The notes beneath the pieces are model-generated. The model made no database searches and was not told the origin of the DNA. It was given only the letters and a program-made list of their open reading frames with translations. A stretch of DNA of 64,000 nt from Chloroflexi bacterium UBA4730 (GTDB taxonomy: Bacteria; Chloroflexota; Limnocylindria; P2-11E). The position numbers and the translations under genes are program-made. The first letter of the stretch is position 1. Every line of letters starts with the position of its first letter. Below are positions 55,710-63,850 of the stretch, in pieces. Where the stretch lies: contig DHJC01000073.1 of assembly GCA_002404155.1 (NCBI GenBank), forward strand, positions 62,001 to 126,000. Direction: 5' to 3'.

Positions 55710-56927
55710 CTAAAGGGTCGCCCGAACCCCGGTCACGCGGGCACCCAGCCGGAGCGCCGCCCGCGCGAGCACGCGCTCGAGGCCGCCTCCCAGCCAGGAG
55801 CGCTCGAAGATCACCTTGCCCAGGTGCCAGAGAACGCCCGGCCGGCGGAGTCGGATCGAGGGAGCGGGCGTGGCGTAGAAGTCGCCCTCGGCGAAGGCGG
55901 CGCGGCCGCCGCCGAGCTCGACCCAGCAGTACCCCGTACCGTCGAAGGTCGCTCCCGCGCCGCCGGCAAACGACGCGGCGATCTCGCGCGCGACGACGAG
56001 CGCCTCGGCGTGTGCGAACACACCGGCCTTGGGGAGCGGCCTGCCGTTCGCGAGCGGGATCAGCGTCACGTCGCCGATCGCGTAGGTGTCCGCGAAGCGC
56101 GTGCGGAGGGTGCGCGCATCGACCGGGATCCAGCCGTTCTCGTTGGCGAGCGGCGAGCGCCGCACCGCCCCGGGGGCGCGGTGCGGCGGGACACCCGCGA
56201 GGAGGTCGAAGCGCTCACGGGCGCCGTCGGCGAAGACGAGCTCGCGCGCTGCGGCGTCGATCGAGGCCGGCGGCCGGTTCGCGTGTAGCGCGATGCCGCG
56301 CTCGGCGAGGAGCTGCGAGACCGCAGCACCCAACACCGGACCGGCGACCGGCATCGGCTGCGGCTCCGGCGTGAAGACGACAACCTCGGACCTCTCGCGG
56401 AGGCCCTGCCGACGGAGCGCAGCTTCGATGAGGAGCGCGGCCTCGTACGGTGCCGCAGGGCACTTGTACGGGAGCGCCGTGACCGCGACGACGACGCGCC
56501 CGCCAGCGAACGTGCGGAGCGCTTCGGCGAACTGCGTGGCGCCATCGAGATCGAAGAAGTTGTGCGCGGTGCCGGCGAAGCCCGGAACGCCCTCGGGCGC
56601 GAGCTCGGCGCCGAGCGCGACGACCAGCGCGTCGTAGCGCAGCTCACGATCCCCCGCCGTGACGACCTTCTGCGCGGGGTCGATCGAGATGACCTCCGCC
56701 CGGACCAGCTCGACGCCAGGCACGAGCAGATCCCCGACATCGCGCGCCACCTGCTGCGGCCGGCGGTCGCCGACCATGAGCCACAGGAGCGACGGGGTGA
56801 AGAGGTACCTGGCCTCCCGCTCAAGGACGACGACGCGGTGCTCGGCACCAAGCAGTCGACGGAGCGCGTTCCCAGCAGTCACGCCACCGACGCCACCCCC
56901 GAGGACCAGCGCCACTTTTCCGGCCAC
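55710..56927 (-). CDS. FAD-dependent NAD(P)/sulfide:quinone oxidoreductase-like protein, 405 aa
   Basis: Rossmann FAD loop LVLGGGVGGVTAGNALRRLL, later DALVVALGAEL and TYAIGDVTLIPLANG (second FAD site), and a C-terminal KVIFERSWLGGG amphipathic segment. Two Cys (LPYKCPAAPYEA near 156, and GYCWVELGGG near 343) occur where SQR/FCSD proteins have redox Cys. Known type VI/III SQR-like enzymes oxidise sulfide or persulfide to feed quinone. GTG start with GGAGGAAAT upstream. Divergent from an ArsR-rhodanese gene only 31 bp away. Confidence 0.85.
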   Translation of the reverse strand: MAGKVALVLGGGVGGVTAGNALRRLLGAEHRVVVLEREARYLFTPSLLWLMVGDRRPQQVARDVGDLLVPGVELVRAEVISIDPAQKVVTAGDRELRYDALVVALGAELAPEGVPGFAGTAHNFFDLDGATQFAEALRTFAGGRVVVAVTALPYKCPAAPYEAALLIEAALRRQGLRERSEVVVFTPEPQPMPVAGPVLGAAVSQLLAERGIALHANRPPASIDAAARELVFADGARERFDLLAGVPPHRAPGAVRRSPLANENGWIPVDARTLRTRFADTYAIGDVTLIPLANGRPLPKAGVFAHAEALVVAREIAASFAGGAGATFDGTGYCWVELGGGRAAFAEGDFYATPAPSIRLRRPGVLWHLGKVIFERSWLGGGLERVLARAALRLGARVTGVRATL

Positions 56928-56958
56928 TCCTTCATTTCCTCCAGCGATATGTGGATTA

Positions 56959-57648
56959 ATGGAATATACTCCGCATGTGCGCGACACGCCGACCGAGATC
57001 CGTGGGGCCCTCCACGCACAGTTCGCGCGCATCGGCCGGGCCGTGGCCTCACCGAAGCGCATCGAGCTGCTCGAGCTGCTGTGCCAGGGCGAGCGCACCG
57101 TGGATGCGCTCGCCCGCGCGACGGGCATGGGCCTGACGAACGCGTCCCAGCACCTCCAGGTGCTCAAGGCCGCGCACCTCGTCGAGTTCCGCCGGGAGGG
57201 CACGCGGATCCACTACCGCGCGGCAGGCGACGGCGTGTGCCAGTTCACCTCGGAGCTGGCCGAGCTCGCTCGCACCCAGCTCGCGGAGGTGGAGCGCATC
57301 GCACGCGAGTACCTCGACACGCCGGACTCACTCGAGCCGCTCACGCGTGCCGAGCTCCGCCGGCGCTTGGTGCGGGGCAAGGTCACTCTGATCGACGTGC
57401 GTCCGCTCGAGGAGTACCGGGCCGGTCACATTCCGGGCGCGCGCTCGCTGCCGCTCGCCGAGCTGGGCCGGCGCCTGCGCGAGTTGCCGAAGACGTCGCT
57501 CATCGTGGCCTACTGCCGCGGTCCCTATTGCCTGCTGGCACCCGAAGCGGTGCAGATCCTGAACGCCCGCGGCTTCCAGGCGCGGCGCCTCGAGGACGGC
57601 CTGCCCGAGTGGCGGGCGGCGGGACTGCCCGTGGAGATCGCGGCGTGA
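56959..57648 (+). CDS. ArsR-family regulator fused to rhodanese domain, 229 aa
   Basis: N-terminal ArsR winged helix (~15-100): FARIGRAVASPKRIELLELL, TVDALARATGMGLTNASQHL. C-terminal rhodanese domain (~125-225): LIDVRPLEEYRAGHIPGARS and active-site YCRGPYCLLAPEA with two Cys. Such fusions sense persulfide or sulfane sulfur and control SQR genes. It is divergent from the SQR-like gene with an AT-rich 31-bp gap, ideal for one operator region. Start ATG chosen. Confidence 0.9.
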   Translation: MEYTPHVRDTPTEIRGALHAQFARIGRAVASPKRIELLELLCQGERTVDALARATGMGLTNASQHLQVLKAAHLVEFRREGTRIHYRAAGDGVCQFTSELAELARTQLAEVERIAREYLDTPDSLEPLTRAELRRRLVRGKVTLIDVRPLEEYRAGHIPGARSLPLAELGRRLRELPKTSLIVAYCRGPYCLLAPEAVQILNARGFQARRLEDGLPEWRAAGLPVEIAA

Positions 57649-57660
57649 GCTGGTGAACCC

Positions 57661-58011
57661 GTGAAGACGCTCTTCATCCTGAACGACGCCGCCTACGGCT
57701 CCGAGCGTTCCTACAACGGGCTGCGGCTCGCCCACACGCTGGTACAGCGCGAGCACGAAGCGGTCCACATCTTTCTCATCGGCGACGCGGTGACCTGCGC
57801 CGTCCGCGGACAGAAGACCCCGGACGGCTACTACAACATCGAGCGCATGGTCCGCGCGATCACGCAACGCGGCGGGAAGGTCGGCTGCTGCGGGAGTTGC
57901 TCCGACGCGCGCGGCCTGACCGACGACACGCGTGTCGAAGGTGCCCACCATTCGTCGATGGAGGAGCTCGCCGCGTGGACGCTGTGGGCAGACAAGGTGA
58001 TCACCTTCTAG
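57661..58011 (+). CDS. DsrE/DsrF-like sulfur-relay protein, 116 aa
   Basis: DsrE fold: MKTLFILNDAAYGSERSYNG, LAHTLVQREHEAVHIFLIGD, and the conserved Cys region GGKVGCCGSCSDARG. Known members carry sulfane sulfur between proteins. GTG start 12 bp after the rhodanese-fusion stop; same operon and same theme of sulfide/persulfide handling. Confidence 0.88.
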   Translation: MKTLFILNDAAYGSERSYNGLRLAHTLVQREHEAVHIFLIGDAVTCAVRGQKTPDGYYNIERMVRAITQRGGKVGCCGSCSDARGLTDDTRVEGAHHSSMEELAAWTLWADKVITF

Positions 58012-58142
58012 CGTCATCCAGTCGACGATCGGCCAGAAGTGGAGCGACCCCGGCCCGTCGACGAAGACCTCACTCCCTCCGGGGTAGTCACCGGCGCAGA
58101 TATCCCGCCCGAGATGCGCACCTTGTCCTCCTGAGGCTTAAC

Positions 58143-58162
58143 ATCTGAATGATGGTGCAGAT
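58143..58162. promoter_or_regulatory. Candidate operator of CadC-like regulator
   Basis: ATCTG then 10 bases then CAGAT, directly before the ATG at 58163. ArsR/SmtB proteins bind such inverted repeats over their own start, so autorepression released by metal is plausible. Confidence 0.4.
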
Positions 58163-58552
58163 ATGGAACTGACGCGCCACCGGTGCGAGGTGGAGTGCAT
58201 CCACCCCGAGCACATCACGCCCCTCCTCGGCAAGGTCGTGACCGGCAGAGAGGCTGACGACCTCGCAGGGATCTTTGAGCTCCTCGCCGATCCGACCCGC
58301 GCCCGACTGCTGCATGCCCTGTCGCTCTCAGACGAGCTCTGCGTCTGCGATCTCGCGCTCCTGCTCGGCCGGAGCGAGTCAGCGCTTTCGCACCAATTGC
58401 GACTGCTGCGCGATCGGCGTGTCGTGAGCCGCCGGAAAGCCGGTCGGGTCGTCTACTACCGGCTCGCCGATAAGCACATCCGCCACGTCCTCGCGGACGG
58501 ACTGCGCCATGCGCGCGAGGTCGCTCCGCGGAGCGAGCGCCAGGCCAGCTGA
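58163..58552 (+). CDS. ArsR/SmtB-family metal sensor, CadC-like, 129 aa
   Basis: Winged helix with the metal motif ELCVCDLALLLGRSESALSH (alpha-3 CxC) plus N-terminal Cys pair RHRCEVECIHPEH. This four-Cys layout matches the CadC Cd/Pb/Zn site, where the N-terminal arm and ELCVCD bind metal. Controls the cation-efflux gene directly downstream (stop and GTG are adjacent). Confidence 0.9.
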   Translation: MELTRHRCEVECIHPEHITPLLGKVVTGREADDLAGIFELLADPTRARLLHALSLSDELCVCDLALLLGRSESALSHQLRLLRDRRVVSRRKAGRVVYYRLADKHIRHVLADGLRHAREVAPRSERQAS

Positions 58553-59443
58553 GTGTCGGGATCCCAGAGCCCGGCTGGTGTGCACCGAGGCCGGCTCCGC
58601 ATCGTGCTCACCATCTCGAGCGCGATCCTCGTCGCGGAGGTCGTCGTCGGCTTCGCCGCGAACAGCCTGGCGCTTCTGGCCGACGCCGGTCACGTCTTCG
58701 CCGATGTCGTCGGCACGGCGCTCGCGCTCATCGCGATCTTGCTCGCCGCGAGACCAGCGACCCGCGACCGGAGCTTCGGGTTCTACCGCTTCGAGATCCT
58801 CGCCGCGGTCGTAAATGCCCTGCTCCTATTCGCGATCGCCGCGTATGTCCTCGTCGAGGCGTGGCGACGCCTCTTCGCCGCGCCCGAGGTGGCCTCCGGC
58901 CCGATGGTCGTCGTCGCCGCGGGCGCCCTCATCGCGAACGGGGTGAGCGCGTGGCTCCTGCGCGCCGGTCAGAGCGAGAGTCTCAACCTCCGCGGCGCCT
59001 ACCTCGAGGTCCTGAACGACGCCTTCGGAGCAGCCGCCGTCCTCGCCGCGGGCCTCGTCATCCGCTTGACGGGCTTCCTCCAGGCGGACGCGATCGCGTC
59101 TGGGCTCATCGGTCTTCTGATCCTGCCGCGCTCGTGGAGACTCCTACGGGAGGCGGTCGACGTGCTGCTCGAGGCGACACCGAAGAACATCGATATGACC
59201 AAGGTCCGCGAGCACATCCTGGAGGCCCCCGGCGTTCGCGACGTCCACGACCTCCATGCGTGGACCATCACGAGCGGCATGAACGTCGTGTCGGCGCACG
59301 TGATCGTCGACGAGGGTGCGAAGAGCGCCGACGTCCTGGACGCGCTCTGTCGCTGCCTCTCCACGCAGTTCGACATCGAGCACTCGACCTTCCAGCTCGA
59401 GACCCACGACCGTCAGCCGGTTGAAGACAGCGTGCACCCGTGA
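58553..59443 (+). CDS. Cation diffusion facilitator (CzcD-like) exporter, 296 aa
   Basis: Six helices; metal residues in LLADAGHVFADVVGTALALI (HxxxD) and LNDAFGAAAVLAAGLVIRLT with the partner Asp pair. A short C-terminal cytoplasmic domain has VRDVHDLHAWTITSGMNVVS and HSTFQLE. Proton-coupled export of Zn2+, Cd2+ or Co2+. The GTG start follows the CadC-like stop, so the pair is a metal resistance unit. Confidence 0.92.
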   Translation: MSGSQSPAGVHRGRLRIVLTISSAILVAEVVVGFAANSLALLADAGHVFADVVGTALALIAILLAARPATRDRSFGFYRFEILAAVVNALLLFAIAAYVLVEAWRRLFAAPEVASGPMVVVAAGALIANGVSAWLLRAGQSESLNLRGAYLEVLNDAFGAAAVLAAGLVIRLTGFLQADAIASGLIGLLILPRSWRLLREAVDVLLEATPKNIDMTKVREHILEAPGVRDVHDLHAWTITSGMNVVSAHVIVDEGAKSADVLDALCRCLSTQFDIEHSTFQLETHDRQPVEDSVHP

Positions 59444-59598
59444 TCGGCGCGTGGCCGAAGCCAACTGTGTCGAGCTCGTGTGCTCGGGCGCTCGGGGGCG
59501 TGAATGCGGATTCCGTCGCGACGACCGCGTTCTCGTGCTGACCTGCATTTGATTTCGGAGGTCATGTACGTCAGGCGAACAGCTCGCGCGGACGGAAG

Positions 59599-62500
59599 TC
59601 AGCGACGCGCGCTCGCACCGACGATCCGTTCCCGCAATTTCGCGATGCGCGCCGCGCGCTCGCCCGTTTGTGACATGAGCAGCGCCTCGGCCTCGGTGAG
59701 CCGCCGCTGCGCTTCCGCGGGCTGATCGTGGTCGGCGAGGAACTGCGCGAGGTCGAGCAGTACCTGCGCGTGCCAGATGCCGCGCGTGAAGCCGGACCGC
59801 GCGTACTGCGCGTCCGAGTCCCGGTACGTTGCCTCGGCCTCCGCGCTGCGGCCGGCCAGCTCGAGCACGCGCGCCTTGCAGTGCGTGATGTACGCGACCG
59901 CGAACACGTCGCCGCGGTCCGCGAGCGCGTATGCGTCGGCGAGCTGGCGCTCCGCGCCGGCGATGTCGCCGCTCGCGGCGGTGCAGATCGCGCGCGTGCC
60001 GGTGAGCTCGGCACGATTCCAGCGTTCCCCGGTGCGGACGCTTAGCTCGAGTCCCCGATCGGCGAAGGCCGCACCTTCGGCGTAGCTGCGTCGCTCGATC
60101 GCGTTCAGCTCCGCGCCGCCGCGGAGGTATGGCAGTTCAAGCGTGGGATCGCGCTCGACCCGTCCGTCGCGCGCGAGCGTTTCGTAGCACGTGAGCGCCG
60201 CGACGACGTCGCCTGCGGCGCGCAGCATGCCGCAGCGCATCACCCGCAGCCACGCCGGCACGCGCGCGCCGAGCTGCGCGACGAGCGCGTCGGCGCGCTC
60301 CGCGTATTCGCGGGCGAGCTCGCGTTGCCCGTCCTGATGCGCCGCGGGCGCGAGCCGCGCGCAGAGCAGGAGCTCGCGTGCGGCATCTCCGATCTCTCGC
60401 GCGCGCTCGCGCAGAATGCGGCCGTTCTCGAGGAGCCGCGGGAGATCGCCGCTCGCCCAGTCCGCGTCCAGCGCGAGGAGGCCGCACTCGATCTCGCTCC
60501 CGGTGTCGCCGATCTCCCGGAAGAGGCGCGCGGCCTCCTCGGTGTTCCGCAGGAGCGCCTGGACCTCAGCGCTGCTCTCCGCGCTCCACACGTACGCCCC
60601 CGCCGCGCCGAGACGGGCGCGCGCGCTCAGATCGTTTCGGCCGAGATCGTCGGCGAGGCCCGCCGCCGCCGTGAAGCTCGCCTCGGCCTCGCGATAGGCC
60701 ATCGTCAGGAGCTGCTCGCTCGCCTGGAGCAGCTGGACCGCGAGGCGATCCTCCGCACGGGCCGTGCTGCCGAGCGCCGCGAGCGCTGCCGTCGCCGCGG
60801 CGGCGTGCGGGCGGATGAGCCCGGGATCCTGGCGGCGCCGCGCCCGTTCGCCGAGCTCCAGTGCGCGATCCAGGACAACGCGTGCGCGCGGCTCAATCAC
60901 CGTGCGCGGCGCCCGCACCTCCACCGAGAGCGCGAACGCGCGCTCGGCGTGATACGCGACGATCTCGGCGTACTCCTCGCGGCGGTCGCCGACGCTGCGC
61001 TCGAGCTCGCGCGCGAACGCCTCGTGCAGGTCCGCGCGTGCGGCCTTCGACAGGCCCGCGTACGCGACGTCGCGCATGAGCAGGTGTTTGAAGCGGTAGT
61101 GCCCGGGCTCGCGCGTCTCGCGGTCCTCAAGCACGATGCCGGCCCGGCGCAGGCCCACGAGCGCGGGCGCGAGGTCGAGGTCAGGCGCAAGCGCACGCAG
61201 CTCCGAGGCGGCGAAGCGCTCGCCAACGATCGACGCGACCTGCACGACGCGTCGCTCGTCGTCACCGAGGCCGTCGAGCCGCGCGGCGAGGAGCGTGTGG
61301 ATGCTCTCGGGGACGCGCACGTCGGCCGCGCCCGCCGCAGCGCGCCAACGGTCCTCGACGCGGACCACGCGGCCTTCGTCGATGAGCATGCGCAGGAACT
61401 CTTCGCAGAAAAGCGGGTTGCCCTCGGACCGCGCGACGACGCGCGCGCGGAGGTCTTCGGGCAGGTCGTCGACGTCGAGAAGGCGCGAGATGAGCGTCGT
61501 GGTCTCGTCCGCACTGAGCGCATCAAGCGTGATCGTCGCCGCGTTCGCGCGGCCGGCCGCCCAGCCGGGATGCGTCTCGAGGAGCGTCGGTCGCGCAACG
61601 CAGAGAAGGAGGAGCGGCGCGTCCTCGGCGCGCTCGGCGACGCCTTCGACGATCTCGAACACCGCCCGCTCGGCCCACTGCAGGTCGTCGACGACCACGA
61701 CGAGCGGCTCGCGCGCGGCGGCGACGAGGTACTCGCGAACCGCCCATGCGATCTCGTCCGAGACCTCGGACGCGCGCACCTCCGGAATCGCCTCCTCGAC
61801 GGTGCGCTGCCCGAGCATCGCGGCGAGGCGGTTGCGCACCGACGGCGACGTGGCCCCGATGAGCTCCACGGCACGGTGGTCGAGCTTGGCGAGCGCGGTG
61901 TCGCGGTCGTCGTCGGGCGCGATGCCCGCATCGTCGCGCACGATCTCCATGAGCGGCCAGTACGTGATGCCCGCGCCGTATGGCAGGCACCGCCCGCGGA
62001 GCACGCGCGCGCCGCCGGCGCTCGCGACTCGCGCGAGTACCTCACCGACGAGGCGCGACTTCCCGATGCCCGCGTTCCCGACGAGCGTGAAGAGGTGGGC
62101 GCGCCGCTCCGTGCGCACACGCTCGAACGTGTCGAGGAGCAGGCGCAGCTCGCGCTGGCGTCCGACGAGCTGCGCCCGCATCGCGGGTAGGCCGCGCGCC
62201 TGCTCGGGGACGGCGCTCCGCGGTCTGATCGCGCGGAACGCGCGTATGGGCTCGGCCTTGCCCTTGGCCGCGACCGGCGCGCGCTCGGCGTACTCGATCG
62301 CGGAGCGGGTGAGCGATTCGGTGAGCGCGCCGACGACGACCTCGTCGGCCTCCGCGCCCTGCTGAAGCCGAGCGGCGACGTTCACCGCGTCGCCAGTGAC
62401 GAGGAACTGCCGCTCGGTCGCACTCCCAGCGACGGCCTCGCCCGAGTTCACGCCGATGCGCGCCGCGAGCGAGACGCCGAGCTCCGCGTTGAGGTCGCGC

Positions 62501-62766
62501 ATCGCGTCGCGCATCGCGAGCGCCGCGCGGACCGCGCGCTCGGCGTCGTCGTCGTGGAGGCGCGGCACGCCGAACACGACCATTACGGCGTCGCCGATGA
62601 ACTTCTCGACGGTGCCGCCGTGCGTCTCGGCGATCGCTTTCATGCGCTCGAAGTACGAGCCCATGACCGACCGCACCGCCTCAGGGTCGTTGTCCGACCC
62701 GAATGCCGTCGAGCCGACGACGTCGGCGAAAACGACGCTCACGAGCTTGCGTTGCTCTGTGGTCAC
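59599..62766 (-). CDS. Adenylate/guanylate cyclase-AAA ATPase-TPR regulator, 1055 aa
   Basis: N-terminal class III nucleotide cyclase domain (~5-185): VSVVFADVVGSTAFGS and EKFIGDAVMVVFGVPRLHDD with both metal Asp. Middle AAA/NTPase domain with Walker A VGNAGIGKSRLVGE (~226) and Walker B LVVVVDDLQWAERAV. The C-terminal half is TPR-like helical repeats. This architecture is common in actinobacteria and Chloroflexota as putative signal regulators. No helix-turn-helix found. GTG start. Free-standing transcription unit. Confidence 0.9.
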   Translation of the reverse strand: MTTEQRKLVSVVFADVVGSTAFGSDNDPEAVRSVMGSYFERMKAIAETHGGTVEKFIGDAVMVVFGVPRLHDDDAERAVRAALAMRDAMRDLNAELGVSLAARIGVNSGEAVAGSATERQFLVTGDAVNVAARLQQGAEADEVVVGALTESLTRSAIEYAERAPVAAKGKAEPIRAFRAIRPRSAVPEQARGLPAMRAQLVGRQRELRLLLDTFERVRTERRAHLFTLVGNAGIGKSRLVGEVLARVASAGGARVLRGRCLPYGAGITYWPLMEIVRDDAGIAPDDDRDTALAKLDHRAVELIGATSPSVRNRLAAMLGQRTVEEAIPEVRASEVSDEIAWAVREYLVAAAREPLVVVVDDLQWAERAVFEIVEGVAERAEDAPLLLLCVARPTLLETHPGWAAGRANAATITLDALSADETTTLISRLLDVDDLPEDLRARVVARSEGNPLFCEEFLRMLIDEGRVVRVEDRWRAAAGAADVRVPESIHTLLAARLDGLGDDERRVVQVASIVGERFAASELRALAPDLDLAPALVGLRRAGIVLEDRETREPGHYRFKHLLMRDVAYAGLSKAARADLHEAFARELERSVGDRREEYAEIVAYHAERAFALSVEVRAPRTVIEPRARVVLDRALELGERARRRQDPGLIRPHAAAATAALAALGSTARAEDRLAVQLLQASEQLLTMAYREAEASFTAAAGLADDLGRNDLSARARLGAAGAYVWSAESSAEVQALLRNTEEAARLFREIGDTGSEIECGLLALDADWASGDLPRLLENGRILRERAREIGDAARELLLCARLAPAAHQDGQRELAREYAERADALVAQLGARVPAWLRVMRCGMLRAAGDVVAALTCYETLARDGRVERDPTLELPYLRGGAELNAIERRSYAEGAAFADRGLELSVRTGERWNRAELTGTRAICTAASGDIAGAERQLADAYALADRGDVFAVAYITHCKARVLELAGRSAEAEATYRDSDAQYARSGFTRGIWHAQVLLDLAQFLADHDQPAEAQRRLTEAEALLMSQTGERAARIAKLRERIVGASARR

Positions 62767-63183
62767 GCGATGCCGCGTCCCATCTCGCTCACGCAGCTAT
62801 TGTCGGCCGTCGCCGAAGAGACGCGGCCTGGGACGGAAACCGAGCGGCATGAGGACCAACAACGGGGGCGCCCGGGGAGCGTGTCCGAAAAGAGGCGGCC
62901 ATGCTCAGATCCCACCCCGAGGCGTCATCGTGACGTGGTGCGCTCCAGCGGACCCGAGTCGGCGAGGCATGGCCGAGTGCAAGCAATAACTCACGCGCGG
63001 ATTCGGATACCCGACGCCTTTGCTCGACATCCAGGGAATAGTCCGCAACGGGGTAATCACGAGAAGAACGCCAAAGGCGTCAGGACGAGATCCGACGCCC
63101 GAAATGCGGTCGTCGGTGGGCACGTTGAGTTTCGTGTGCTCGGCTTGTCGGAATTGAGGGCGCGGACAGAAGACCATTGGCGA
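62767..63183 (+). other. 417-bp gap with no gene recognised
   Basis: Neither strand has a frame with family-like sequence, a good start and a ribosome site. Lower GC than the coding parts. It leads into the tRNA-like repeat copy C at 63184. Confidence 0.5.
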
Positions 63184-63374
63184 TGTAGCCCGGAGGGGAT
63201 TCGAACCCCTGACCTCTTTCTTGAAAGCGATGCGGTCAAGAGAAGCGGTCGAGCGAATTATCCAAGCACAAATTGATACCGGCTTCGCGTCGCAACAGGT
63301 GTCAGAGAAGCGGCCTTCCGCGACAGTCGCGTAAGAGAAGCGGCCCAAGAAAAATGCGAGGCGGGCAGCAGGCC
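63184..63374 (+). repeat. Dispersed repeat copy C with tRNA 3'-end-like sequence
   Basis: Starts TGTAGCCCGGAGGGGATTCG; minus strand has the T-arm GGGGTTCGAATCCCC and acceptor-like CC(G)GGCTAC. Followed by TTGAAAGCGATGCGGTCAAG, ATCCAAGCACAAATTGATAC and GAGGCGGGCAGCAGGCC, in the same order as 54669-54830. Extra GTCAGAGAAGCGG/GTAAGAGAAGCGG units make it longer. Confidence 0.7.
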
Positions 63375-63415
63375 AACTACCCGCTCGCAGGCTCCACCAG
63401 TCGTGACCGTTCGCG

Positions 63416-63850
63416 CTACGTGATGAGCGCCTGCGCGGACGCGAGCGCCCGTGCCGCGAGCGCGGTCGCGCGCCCGGCAAGGCCAGCGTCGACGTCTCCG
63501 CCCGCGTCGTACTGCGCCCGGTTGCGCGATGCGCGGATCTGATCGATGAGATGGCGTTCGTCGCCGTAGACCGCCGGCAGCGCGGGATAACTGAATCGGA
63601 CCACGTGGGAATTCGCTCCGAACCCGTCGCGGGCCAATAGTGCGTCCGCGCCGTTGATGAGTGCCTGCTCGGCGAAGATCAGCGCAGCGTCGAAGTCCCC
63701 GCCGGCGTGCTCAGGTCGGGCGCGTTCGACGTTGAGCTCTGACAACCGGACGCGCGACCGCGCGACCGCCACGTCTGGGCGGACGCGCCTGACGAGGCGT
63801 GCTTCGGACCACTTTTGCTCCCACTGCAGAACGGACGCGTTCAAGCTCAC
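63416..63850 (-). CDS. HEPN-domain protein of an MNT/HEPN pair, 144 aa
   Basis: Helical HEPN domain from ~50: DFDAALIFAEQALINGADAL, then AVYGDERHLIDQIRASRNRA QY-like end (RNRAQYD). In toxic HEPN RNases an RxxxxH motif is expected; here Tyr stands where His would be, so activity is doubtful. GTG start at 63850 lies inside the 3' end of the nucleotidyltransferase gene. HEPN/MNT pairs act as toxin-antitoxin or defence modules. Confidence 0.65.
   Translation of the reverse strand: MSLNASVLQWEQKWSEARLVRRVRPDVAVARSRVRLSELNVERARPEHAGGDFDAALIFAEQALINGADALLARDGFGANSHVVRFSYPALPAVYGDERHLIDQIRASRNRAQYDAGGDVDAGLAGRATALAARALASAQALIT

Noticed and set aside
58041..58060. GCGAC-CCC-GGCCC near the CadC-like gene
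   Set aside because: Spacer is 3 instead of 4 and it lies about 100 bp from the start.
62554..63276. Frame with EGIRTPDLFLESDAV near its end
   Set aside because: Same tRNA-antisense artefact from repeat copy C; the upstream part is antisense to the cyclase gene.
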